64,000 nucleotides of DNA from Candidatus Eremiobacterota bacterium (GTDB taxonomy: Bacteria > Vulcanimicrobiota > Vulcanimicrobiia > Vulcanimicrobiales > Vulcanimicrobiaceae). The position numbers and the translations under genes are program-made. Under the pieces are notes generated by a model, which saw only the letters and a list, made by a program, of their open reading frames with translations, had not been told where the DNA came from and searched no databases. The first letter of the stretch is position 1. Every line of letters begins with the position of its first letter. The DNA lies in assembly GCA_019240525.1 (NCBI GenBank), contig JAFAYE010000001.1, forward strand, positions 2,019,300 to 2,083,299, in the 5' to 3' direction. Positions 47,269 through 54,310 of this stretch are shown in pieces.

Positions 47269-47889
47269 ATGCGCAAGGAGACAACGGAGAAGCCCGCCAC
47301 GGAACGGCAACGGCGCATTCTCGAGGTCATTCGGACGTTTACGGCCGAGCACGGCTATCCGCCGTCGGTTCGCGAGATCGGTGAGTTAGTCGGTCTTTCC
47401 TCCTCCTCGACGATTCACGCTCATCTCAAGGCTCTCGAACGGCGGGGCCTCATCTCGCGCGACCCCACGAAGCCTCGCGCTTTGCGTTCCGGCGGACTAC
47501 CGCCGATGCCCGAAACCCTCGTGGTGCCGATTTTGGGCCGCGTGGCCGCCGGCGTCCCGATCACCGCCCAGGAAGACGTTGAAGGCGAGTTCGTTCTGCC
47601 GACGGCCTTCGCGTCGCGCGGTTCCGATGCGTTTATGCTGCGTGTGAAGGGCGATTCGATGGTCGATGCCGCGATTCTCGACGGCGACCTCATCCTCGTT
47701 CGGCCGCAGCGCTCGGCCGACAACGGCGAGATCGTCGTCGCCATGCTCGACGGCGATGCGACCGTCAAACGTTACTATCGGGAGCCTGGGCGGATCCGGC
47801 TGCAGCCGGAGAATCAGACGATGGCGCCAATCTACGCGAGCGATGTCGAGATCGTCGGTCGCGTCGAAGCCGTCGTCCGCCGCCTCTAA
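47269..47889 (+). CDS. lexA: LexA SOS repressor
   Basis: 206-residue transcriptional repressor and self-cleaving peptidase. The winged-helix DNA-binding part (RQRRILEVIRTFTAEHGYPP, VREIGELVGLSSSSTIHAHL) occupies residues 13-75. The Ala-Gly cleavage site is in GRVAAGVPI near 95. The catalytic Ser is in KGDSMVDAAI and the Lys in ATVKRYYRE. GGAGG is spaced 5-6 nt before the ATG. It shares a 171-bp two-box control region with the LysM protein, so both are expected to be induced by RecA on DNA damage. Confidence 0.96.
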   Translation: MRKETTEKPATERQRRILEVIRTFTAEHGYPPSVREIGELVGLSSSSTIHAHLKALERRGLISRDPTKPRALRSGGLPPMPETLVVPILGRVAAGVPITAQEDVEGEFVLPTAFASRGSDAFMLRVKGDSMVDAAILDGDLILVRPQRSADNGEIVVAMLDGDATVKRYYREPGRIRLQPENQTMAPIYASDVEIVGRVEAVVRRL

Positions 47890-47935
47890 AGCCTCCGCGG
47901 TCTTTCGCGCTTTCGAAACTCGCGCGACGCCGTTG

Positions 47936-49069
47936 ATGCGGCGCGTCGGCGAGCTGCCCTTCGTCGTCGCCGTGCGTGAAGCGTTGCCGTGGAGTTTCAT
48001 CGGCCTTGCCGCGGCCTTCGTCGTTATCTTGGCCCTGCAGCTTCATGCAGGCACCGGCCGCTCGGCCCCGCTCGGTCTGCGCCTGGCTTCGGCGTTGCTG
48101 CCGGCCTTTGGCGTGATGGCGATGGCGCTCGTCGTGGTCTTGCCGATTCGGTTGGCGAAAGCGGCGCGGTACTCGCTGGCACCGCTGTTGGTGGGAAGTG
48201 TCGGCGGCTTCGCGCTCGCGCTCCCGCGACCGTTCGGGCCCAACCTCGTTGCGTACTTGCGATTCTTCGGTGCCTCGGGACTCTTCATCGCTATTCTCGC
48301 CTGCGGAATCGCGGCGGCGTGGATAGCGCTCGCGCGCCGCCGGTTACGCTCGCCCATCGCCGATTATGCCGGCGCGGCGCTCGGAATCGCGACCTTCGCC
48401 GCTTTGCTCGTCGTGCATTGGTCGCTTCCGGCGGCGATTGCTGCGGCGATGCAGCCGATTGCACGATTGGGCGACACGTATCTGGCGTTGATCGTCATCG
48501 TCGCCATCGAGACGTTGCTCTGGACGGCGGGAGTCCACGGCCCCGCCATGCTGGCGGCTATCGTGACGCCGGTCTACCTGACCATGCAAATGCAGAACAC
48601 GCACGCCTTCACCGTGCATACGCCGCTGCCGTATATCGTCGTGGTCTCGCTCTTCCTTTTCGTCTTTCCCGGCGGTGCGGGCGCGACGCTGCCGCTGGCA
48701 GCGCTGCTCGCGATCTCGCACGTTCCCCGGCTGCGCCGCGTTGGGCGCGCGACGCTTCTCCCCGCCCTGTTCAATTTGAACGAGCCGCTGCTCTTTGCCG
48801 CGCCGATCGTCTTCAATCCGCATCTCGTAGTGCCGTTCGTGGCGGCACCGATCGTATTGGCGACGGTCACATATGCGGTGGTCGCGATGGGACTCGTCTC
48901 ACGCGCCGCGTTCTACGTACCCTCTTCCGTGCCGACGTTCATCTCGACCTATCTCGCGACGCAAGACCTTCGCGCGCTTGCGCTTGTTGCGTTTAATATC
49001 GCGCTTGCCACGGTCATTTGGTATCCGTTCGTGCGCGCGTACGAACGCCATTTGCGCGAACAACAGTGA
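47936..49069 (+). CDS. PTS system EIIC component, orphan
   Basis: 377-residue polytopic protein of the lactose/cellobiose EIIC family: repeated helices, THAFTVHTPLPYIVVV, FVFPGGAGATLPLA and the signature ALFNLNEPLLFAAPIVFNPH. EIIC carries the sugar across the inner membrane with phosphorylation by EIIB. No EIIA, EIIB, HPr or EI gene is in the window. In-frame sequence upstream (VFRAFETRATPL) resembles the normal EIIC N-terminus, but only TTG 47933 and ATG 47936 are usual starts after lexA. An ATG inside the lexA end is another option. It may use unlinked PTS proteins or work without phosphorylation. Confidence 0.82.
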   Translation: MRRVGELPFVVAVREALPWSFIGLAAAFVVILALQLHAGTGRSAPLGLRLASALLPAFGVMAMALVVVLPIRLAKAARYSLAPLLVGSVGGFALALPRPFGPNLVAYLRFFGASGLFIAILACGIAAAWIALARRRLRSPIADYAGAALGIATFAALLVVHWSLPAAIAAAMQPIARLGDTYLALIVIVAIETLLWTAGVHGPAMLAAIVTPVYLTMQMQNTHAFTVHTPLPYIVVVSLFLFVFPGGAGATLPLAALLAISHVPRLRRVGRATLLPALFNLNEPLLFAAPIVFNPHLVVPFVAAPIVLATVTYAVVAMGLVSRAAFYVPSSVPTFISTYLATQDLRALALVAFNIALATVIWYPFVRAYERHLREQQ

Positions 49070-50313
49070 TCGAAGAGCTCTGCGAACGCTTCGGCGTGGG
49101 AGGACGCGTTCGCGCCGCAGGGATTACCGCGTACGGGCGCGTCGCGGCGTTGTCGTACGACGTACAGCGGCGCGTGGCAGCCAACGTGCTGCAAGCGTTC
49201 TTCGAAGAAGGTCTCGTCGAAAGCGATTTCGCCGGTTCGACGGGATACGGCTACGACGATGCCGCGCGCGTGCGCTACGAGTCGCTGCTGGCGCGCGTCT
49301 TGGGCGCGCAGCGCGCGCTTGCGCGCCTTTCGATCGTCAGCGGAACGCACGCCATCGTCGCGGCGCTTTCCGCCTGCACGCCGCCGGGGCGAACGCTGCT
49401 CTCGATCTCGGGGCCGCCCTACGATACATTACGCAATGCGATTTGCGCCGCGCCGCACGCCCTGGTCAGCGAGGGCGTCGTCTATCGCGAGATCGCGTTG
49501 ACCGGCGACGGCGACGTCGATCTTGGCGCGCTGCAAGAAACGCTGGCACAAGCGCCGGACGCGACCGTCTTCATTCAGCGCTCGCGTGGATACGCGCCGC
49601 GACCGTCGCTCTCCGTTGCGCAATGCGAGCGCGCAATCGAAGCGGTAAAACGCGTTGCGCCCGCGGCGCTCGTCCTCGTCGATAATTGCTACGGCGAGTT
49701 GGTGGAAGAACGAGAGCCGACGCACGTGGGCGCCGATCTCGTGATGGGCTCGCTCATCAAGAATCTCGGCGGTTCGCTCGCATCCGCCGGCGCCTATATT
49801 GCGGGCCGGGCGGATCTCATCGAACGCGTAGCTGCGCGTCTTTATGCACCCGGTTTGGGCGACGGGCTGGGACCGACGCTCGGTCTGGGACGTTCGCTCT
49901 TTCAGGGATTGTTCTTGGCGCCGCTGATCGTCGAGCAATCTCTGCGCGGACTCGATTTCATCGCCGCGCTCTTCGAAGAGCTCGGTTACCGCGTGGATCC
50001 CGCGCCGGGCGCACGCCGGACGGATATCGTGCAAGCGATTGCACTCGGCTCGTCCGAGCGCTTGCAGCGTTTCGCAGTCGGACTGCAAGGCGCGATGCCG
50101 GTGAACGCGCGGTTTCGCCCCGAGCCGGGGCCGGTGCCAGGTTATCGCCAGCCGGTGATTATGTCGTCGGGGGCCTTCGTCAGCGGCGCGACCATCGAGC
50201 TCTCATGCGACGCGCCGCTCCGCGAGCCGTACGAAGTCTACGTGCAAGGCGGTCTCAACGTCACCTACGCGTACGTCGGTGCGCTTTTTGCAGCGCGAGC
50301 CGTCGTCGGTTGA
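49066..50313 (+). CDS. Methionine gamma-lyase / aluminium-resistance family PLP enzyme
   Basis: 415-residue fold-type I PLP protein of the family named after methionine gamma-lyase and aluminium resistance (YnbB-like). Motifs are FAGSTGYGYDDAARVRYE, IVSGTHAIVAAL, VFIQRSRGYAPRPSL, VDNCYGELVEEREP and the PLP lysine in GSLIKNLGGSLA. FNxxGG-like NGxF binding is not seen. It is expected to cleave or rearrange a sulphur-containing amino acid; the family's true substrate is uncertain. The GTG start overlaps the EIIC stop. Confidence 0.88.
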   Translation: MIEELCERFGVGGRVRAAGITAYGRVAALSYDVQRRVAANVLQAFFEEGLVESDFAGSTGYGYDDAARVRYESLLARVLGAQRALARLSIVSGTHAIVAALSACTPPGRTLLSISGPPYDTLRNAICAAPHALVSEGVVYREIALTGDGDVDLGALQETLAQAPDATVFIQRSRGYAPRPSLSVAQCERAIEAVKRVAPAALVLVDNCYGELVEEREPTHVGADLVMGSLIKNLGGSLASAGAYIAGRADLIERVAARLYAPGLGDGLGPTLGLGRSLFQGLFLAPLIVEQSLRGLDFIAALFEELGYRVDPAPGARRTDIVQAIALGSSERLQRFAVGLQGAMPVNARFRPEPGPVPGYRQPVIMSSGAFVSGATIELSCDAPLREPYEVYVQGGLNVTYAYVGALFAARAVVG

Positions 50314-50314
50314 C

Positions 50315-50530
50315 TTATTGTGCGCGGTCGGTTCCGAGAAAACCGTAGAAGTAATAGCGGCGGCCGTCGGTGGTCGCGATCGCGACTCGCGTCTCTTCAA
50401 CCTCCGCCGAGGCAATGGTTTTGCCAGGGAGGCCTTCGAGAACCGCCTGGGCGTTGAGGAACTCCGCCGTGCGAAGGCGGTCGGGCTCGACCTCGATGAG
50501 GCCGAGAAGCTTGTCGATCCGGTCTTTCAT
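50315..50530 (-). CDS. Small hypothetical protein
   Basis: 71-residue soluble protein, MKDRIDKLLGLIEVEPDR at the N-terminus and a compact beta-rich C-terminal half (TIASAEVEETRVAIATTDG, YYFYGFLGT). No family was recognised and there is no signal peptide. It converges on the PLP enzyme with a 1-nt gap. Codon use is like its neighbours, supporting a real gene. Confidence 0.6.
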   Translation of the reverse strand: MKDRIDKLLGLIEVEPDRLRTAEFLNAQAVLEGLPGKTIASAEVEETRVAIATTDGRRYYFYGFLGTDRAQ

Positions 50531-50686
50531 GGTTCGTCATAGTAATCGGCAGTAACGGCGGCTCAGACAAGGGCCGCGCTCGACGCAGCGGTAACGAGGT
50601 CGGAGCGGGCGTATCTTTCGCTTGGGAGTGTGTGCGCCAGGGTATTTGCGCAACTCTTACAAGCTATCGGCTGTTAAAGAAAGGTT

Positions 50687-51022
50687 ATGACGATTTCGAA
50701 CGAGCCGATCGCGGTTCTGGACATCACCGCGACCACGCCCACCCGGGCGCTCTTGGAATCGACCGAACCGGTCTACGGCGGCTACGAGAACCGGCGCGGT
50801 GAGGTCGTGCTCTTCGGCAAAGAACTCGCCTATCGTGTCAATTTCAAGAATCAGACGCTACAAGAACGCCCGCAGTTGAATGCGGGCGCTCAGGAGCGTT
50901 ACGATGCTACAACGGCGGGCGAGCCTTTTGAGTATGCCCGCGCCACCTTTCGCCGATTGAGCCACGAGCAGATCGTTGAGATTTGCTCGTCGGGCCGCTT
51001 TCGGCTTACATCGAAGTACTAG
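50687..51022 (+). CDS. Small hypothetical protein
   Basis: 111 residues, soluble and acidic/basic mixed: PVYGGYENRRGEVVLFGKEL, VNFKNQTLQERPQLN and RRLSHEQIVEICSSGRFRL. AAAGG lies just before the ATG. A 156-bp gap upstream is free of genes and could hold its promoter, though no clear -35/-10 was chosen. It converges on a zinc-ribbon protein. The function is unknown. Confidence 0.65.
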   Translation: MTISNEPIAVLDITATTPTRALLESTEPVYGGYENRRGEVVLFGKELAYRVNFKNQTLQERPQLNAGAQERYDATTAGEPFEYARATFRRLSHEQIVEICSSGRFRLTSKY

Positions 51023-51024
51023 GG

Positions 51025-51041
51025 CTATCGGCTAGCGATAG
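51025..51041. other. Small palindromic hairpin between convergent genes
   Basis: CTATCG-GCTAG-CGATAG forms a 6-bp stem between the stops of the genes at 50687-51022 and 51032-51352 and overlaps the latter stop. No T-run is present, so any terminator role is weak. Confidence 0.35.
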
Positions 51042-51352
51042 GTCGATTGCTGCGACGCAAAGCAGTCGCGGCAGTAGACCGGTCGGCCGGTACGCGGCTC
51101 GAACGGTACCTCGGCAACGCCGCCGCACTTACTGCAGGTGGCTTTGAAGAGTTCGCGCCGGCTTCCGCCGCCCGCGCCGTAGCCGCCGCCGCCTCCGCGG
51201 CTTCCTCCACCGTTCCGGTGGGCTGCACGACAGTCGTCGCAGCGGCCAGGTTTATTTGCAAAACCCTTGCTGGCGAAAAACTCTTGCTGACCCGCGGTAA
51301 ATGTGAACGAGCGCCCGCAGTCGCGGCAGCTCAGGGTTTCGTCGGTATACAC
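51032..51352 (-). CDS. CxxC zinc-ribbon protein
   Basis: 106 residues with two zinc ribbons separated by a Gly/Arg-rich linker. The first (TLSCRDCGRSFTFTAGQQEF … GRCDDCRAAH) matches the small bacterial zinc-ribbon family PF13451. The second is TCSKCGGVAEVPFEP with YCRDCFASQ. The centre GGGSRGGGGGYGAGGGSRR is RGG-like and suggests RNA contact. It lies 20 nt after the IF-1 homologue on the same strand, hinting at a shared translation- or RNA-linked role. No experimental function is known to me. Confidence 0.85.
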   Translation of the reverse strand: MYTDETLSCRDCGRSFTFTAGQQEFFASKGFANKPGRCDDCRAAHRNGGGSRGGGGGYGAGGGSRRELFKATCSKCGGVAEVPFEPRTGRPVYCRDCFASQQSTYR

Positions 51353-51372
51353 TTAAAAAGATCTCCTAAATT

Positions 51373-51702
51373 CTATGGTGTTTGTTGTTCGGACCTTTGC
51401 GAGGTCCGGCGCTCTTCTCCGGCGCGATAGCGGTAGACGATTCGGCCCTTCGTTAAGTCGTAGGGCGAAATCTCGATCTCCACGCGGTCTCCGGGAAGAA
51501 TCTTGATTCGGTGGCGGCGTAGGCGTCCGGCGATATGCGCCAAGACGACGTGGCCGTTGTCCAGCTCGACGGAGAACGTCGTGCTCGGGAAGACTTGTTT
51601 GATGCTGCCGAAGACTTCGATGGGCGCTTCCTTGACACTTTGGGGAGCGGTGACCTTCGGGGTGCGCGGCTTTGATTTCCGGTTGCGATTGCGAATAGGG
51701 AT
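51373..51702 (-). CDS. infA: Translation initiation factor IF-1 homologue with N- and C-terminal extensions
   Basis: 109 residues from the best start. The S1/OB fold at about 33-95 is clearly IF-1: [62 protein letters not shown]-1 occupies the 30S A-site during initiation. Residues 1-30 are a basic extension and the last 15 a polar tail, both absent from standard 72-residue IF-1. GAGGAG (51716-51711) is 8 nt before an ATC codon at 51702, and no ATG, GTG or TTG lies in frame between it and the fold; ATT at 51696 is another option. A leader with a terminator precedes it. It may be a second IF-1. Confidence 0.8.
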   Translation of the reverse strand: MPIRNRNRKSKPRTPKVTAPQSVKEAPIEVFGSIKQVFPSTTFSVELDNGHVVLAHIAGRLRRHRIKILPGDRVEIEISPYDLTKGRIVYRYRAGEERRTSQRSEQQTP

Positions 51703-51721
51703 AAGACGTACTCCTCGTTGT

Positions 51722-51777
51722 GAAGGCTCGAACGAATATAAAAAATCGAGCCTTCTGGGCGACGCGTGAGGCTCGAT
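51722..51777 (-). promoter_or_regulatory. Leader attenuator of infA: competing terminator and antiterminator stems
   Basis: On the minus strand ATCGAGCCT (from 51777) pairs with AGGCTCGAT (to 51745), followed by six T (51745-51740): an intrinsic terminator. The same 3' arm, GAAGGCTCGA (51755-51746), can instead pair perfectly for 10 bp with TCGAGCCTTC (51731-51722), ending 5 nt before the Shine-Dalgarno. No gene lies upstream on this strand, so the terminator is within the infA leader. Confidence 0.65.
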
Positions 51778-51832
51778 GAAACAGATAAATGCTTGTGAAT
51801 CGAAAGAACGCGCGTGAACTGAACTGTGGGCG

Positions 51833-51861
51833 ATTATCTCACAAGTCGCCCCTTGAAGCAA
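51833..51861 (-). promoter_or_regulatory. Candidate promoter of the infA leader
   Basis: Minus strand: TTGCTT (51861-51856), 17-nt spacer, GATAAT (51838-51833). Transcription would start about 50 nt before the terminator stem. The -35 is weak, so this is tentative. Confidence 0.4.
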
Positions 51862-51913
51862 ACGCCTCTACCGGTAGGAGGGGCGAGCAGCCGCTAGAGA
51901 AGGGCTGGCAGCC

Positions 51914-52207
51914 ATGTACCTGCTCGAAGTGCTGAGCGGTCCCCTCGACGGCAAAACCTGGCCGTTCGAGCGTGAGATCACGATCGGCCGCGACGACGCG
52001 CTCGCCGAGGCGTGCCTGGCCCTCGATCGCTACGTCTCGCGTGAGCACGCCCGCCTCGAGATCGAGGCCGAGGCGATTCGCCTCGTCGACCTTCGCAGCC
52101 GAAACGGCACGCGGCTCGGCGGCCATACGGTCGTCGGCGAGGTGCCGCTGCCCGTCGGCGTTCCCTTCGTAGTGGGACGAACCGTCCTCCGGGTGACGCG
52201 CGCGTAA
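51914..52207 (+). CDS. FHA-domain protein
   Basis: 97-residue single forkhead-associated domain that binds phosphothreonine peptides. Core motifs are ITIGRDDA, YVSREHARLE and RSRNGTRLGG in the normal order, covering the whole protein. AAGGG precedes the ATG. It is divergent from infA and 7 nt upstream of panC. A Ser/Thr kinase partner is expected elsewhere in the genome. Whether it belongs to the CoA operon functionally is unclear. Confidence 0.9.
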   Translation: MYLLEVLSGPLDGKTWPFEREITIGRDDALAEACLALDRYVSREHARLEIEAEAIRLVDLRSRNGTRLGGHTVVGEVPLPVGVPFVVGRTVLRVTRA

Positions 52208-52214
52208 TATCGTC

Positions 52215-53060
52215 GTGGAGCGAGTGGCTGCCATTTCGCGCGCGCGCGAGCTCTTCGCCGCGTCGCCGCGACCGCTTGGTTTTGTGCCGACCATGGGTGC
52301 GCTGCACGAAGGGCACCTCGCGCTCGTCGCACGAGCGCGCGAGCGGTGCGCGGCTCTCGGCGCGTCGGTCTTCGTCAATCCATTGCAGTTCGGGGCCGGG
52401 GAAGATCTCGCCCGATATCCGCGCGATATCGAGCGGGACTGCGCTCAACTCACGGCTGCCGGCGTCGACGTGCTGTTCGTGCCCGATGCCGGCGAAATGT
52501 ATCCGGCCGGCTTCGCCGCCGCGGTCGACGTGGGCCCACTCGGCGACGTCTTCGAGGGCGCGCTTCGGCCCGGGCACTTTCGCGGGGTGGCGACCGTGAT
52601 CGCCAAGCTGCTCAACATCGTGCGCCCCGACACCTTGATATTGGGGCAGAAGGACGCGCAGCAGATCGCGGTCGTGCGGCGCTTGGTCGCCGATCTCGAT
52701 TTCGGCGTCGCAATCGACATCGCACCGACGGTGCGCGAGCCCGACGGACTGGCGATGTCGAGCCGCAACGCCTATCTGGACCGAGCGCAGCGCGCACAAG
52801 CGCCCAGTCTCTATCGTGCTCTGGTGGCAACCCGCGACGCGCTCGAGCGCGGAGAGCCCAAACGCGAGGCGACCGCCGCCGGCAGAGCCGCGCTGAGCGC
52901 TTCGGCGCAGCTCGACTACCTCGACCTCGTCGATGCGCAGACATTCGATACGCTCGAGGAACCGCGCGAGTCCGCCATTATTGTCGCCGCCGCCCGATTT
53001 GGGGCGACGCGCCTGATCGATAACCTGTGGTTACGCCGTCCTTCGACAAGCTCAGGATGA
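52215..53060 (+). CDS. panC: Pantothenate synthetase
   Basis: Joins pantoate and beta-alanine with ATP to make pantothenate, the CoA precursor. 281 residues from a GTG, with GFVPTMGALHEGHLALV (HIGH-type), SVFVNPLQFGAGEDLARYPR, GHFRGVATVIAKLLN, LGQKDAQQ and the KMSKS-like GLAMSSRNAYL. The last residues RPSTSSG and the stop are encoded by the first copy of a 29-bp repeat, so the natural C-terminus has been overwritten. Start of the panC-coaBC-coaX run. Confidence 0.95.
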   Translation: MERVAAISRARELFAASPRPLGFVPTMGALHEGHLALVARARERCAALGASVFVNPLQFGAGEDLARYPRDIERDCAQLTAAGVDVLFVPDAGEMYPAGFAAAVDVGPLGDVFEGALRPGHFRGVATVIAKLLNIVRPDTLILGQKDAQQIAVVRRLVADLDFGVAIDIAPTVREPDGLAMSSRNAYLDRAQRAQAPSLYRALVATRDALERGEPKREATAAGRAALSASAQLDYLDLVDAQTFDTLEEPRESAIIVAAARFGATRLIDNLWLRRPSTSSG

Positions 53061-53123
53061 CACAATGTCCTTCGACAAGCTCAGGATGACACAATGTCCT
53101 TCGACAGGCTCAGGATGACACAA
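53037..53123 (+). repeat. Three tandem copies of a 29-bp repeat between panC and coaBC
   Basis: Units at 53037-53065, 53066-53094 and 53095-53123 share TGTCCTTCGACAAGCTCAGG followed by ATGACACAA. Copy 1 differs at its first base, copy 3 has AGGCTC for AAGCTC. Each unit ends AGGATGACACA before an ATG, so each is a Shine-Dalgarno plus start in a different frame; the third ATG is the coaBC start. The core is a dispersed repeat seen in many environmental bacterial genomes. Direct, head-to-tail, without spacers, so not CRISPR. Confidence 0.95.
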
Positions 53124-54310
53124 TGAAGGGGGCGCGGATTTTTTTGGGCGTGAGCGGCGGCATTGCCGCCTATAAGGCAGCCGCGTTGACGAGCACCTTG
53201 GTGCAGCGTGGGGCAATCGTTGACGTGGTCATGACCGCCGAGGCCGAGCACTTCGTGACGCCGTTGACCTTTGCGTCGCTGACGGCGCGGCCAGTCTATA
53301 CGTCGCTCTGGGACGCCCCCGAACGAATTCCCCACATTCGCCTCGTCCGCGAGGCACAAGTGGCGCTCGTGGTCCCCGCGACGGCGAATCTGATCGCGAA
53401 GCTCGCCGGCGGAATCGCCGACGATTTGCTGACAACGGCCTTGCTTGCCGCGCGCATTCCGCGAGTGCTTGCACCGGCAATGAACGAGGCGATGTACGAC
53501 GACGCAATCACGCAGCAGAACATCGCCGCGCTACGTTCGCGTGGTTACGAGTTTATCGATCCGGAGCGCGGGTTTTTGGCCGAGCGTGAAATCGGCGTCG
53601 GACGTTTGGCGACCGAAGAGCGAATTCTCGAACATCTCGAGCGCATGCTGGGGCGCGGGGAATCGCTGCGCGGTAAGCGCGTCGTGATTACCGGCGGCCC
53701 GACCCGCGAGCCGTTCGATCCCGTGCGATTTTTGAGCAACGCTTCGACCGGAGCGACGGCCATCGAACTGGCACGTGAGGCGGCGCTGCGCGGCGCCGCG
53801 GTCACATTGCTGCTCGGACCGACGCTGCTCGCACCGCCGAGCGGCGTTGATGTCGTACGCTTTAACACGGCGCAGCAACTATACGACCTGGCCTTGGCGC
53901 ATAGCACCGAAGCCGATCTGGTAATCGCCGCCGCCGCCGTGGGCGACTGGCGTCCCGCGCAACACTCGGAATCGAAGCTGCACAAAGGCGGCGAAACGAT
54001 GAGCGTGGATCTCGCACCCAATCCCGACGTGCTCGCCGCGATCGGCCAGCGCAAAGGATCGACTTTTCTCGTCGGTTTTGCCGCTGAAACGGACGATCAC
54101 GAGACGAGCGCGCGGCAAAAGCTGCGCGGAAAACATCTCGATGCCATCGCGGTGAATGACGTGCGCGACGAGCGCGGCTTCGGCACCGGCGAGAATTCGC
54201 TCGTCTTGCTCTGGGGCAACGACGGACGCCGCGATCTGGGTACGGCCGGTAAGGACGTTTTGGCCGCACGACTGCTCGATGCGCTGCAAGAGCTGATGCG
54301 ATGCTCTTAG
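53123..54310 (+). CDS. coaBC: Bifunctional phosphopantothenoylcysteine decarboxylase / phosphopantothenate-cysteine ligase
   Basis: 395-residue fusion catalysing two CoA steps. The CoaC half (1-180) is a flavoprotein with GVSGGIAAYKAAAL, a His in RIPHIRLV and PAMNEAMYDD. The CoaB half (187-395) has VITGGPTREPFDPVRFLSNAS, AAAVGDWRP and FLVGFAAETDD. The ATG is supplied by the third 29-bp repeat, which also gives AGGA 9 nt upstream. The end overlaps coaX by 10 nt. Confidence 0.95.
   Translation: MKGARIFLGVSGGIAAYKAAALTSTLVQRGAIVDVVMTAEAEHFVTPLTFASLTARPVYTSLWDAPERIPHIRLVREAQVALVVPATANLIAKLAGGIADDLLTTALLAARIPRVLAPAMNEAMYDDAITQQNIAALRSRGYEFIDPERGFLAEREIGVGRLATEERILEHLERMLGRGESLRGKRVVITGGPTREPFDPVRFLSNASTGATAIELAREAALRGAAVTLLLGPTLLAPPSGVDVVRFNTAQQLYDLALAHSTEADLVIAAAAVGDWRPAQHSESKLHKGGETMSVDLAPNPDVLAAIGQRKGSTFLVGFAAETDDHETSARQKLRGKHLDAIAVNDVRDERGFGTGENSLVLLWGNDGRRDLGTAGKDVLAARLLDALQELMRCS

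Noticed and set aside
51761-51861. In-frame upstream extension of infA to a TTG at 51861
   Set aside because: It would translate through the terminator stem, has no ribosome site, and the TTG coincides with the candidate -35.
53037-53123. CRISPR array
   Set aside because: The three units are directly adjacent with no unique spacers, and no cas genes are near.
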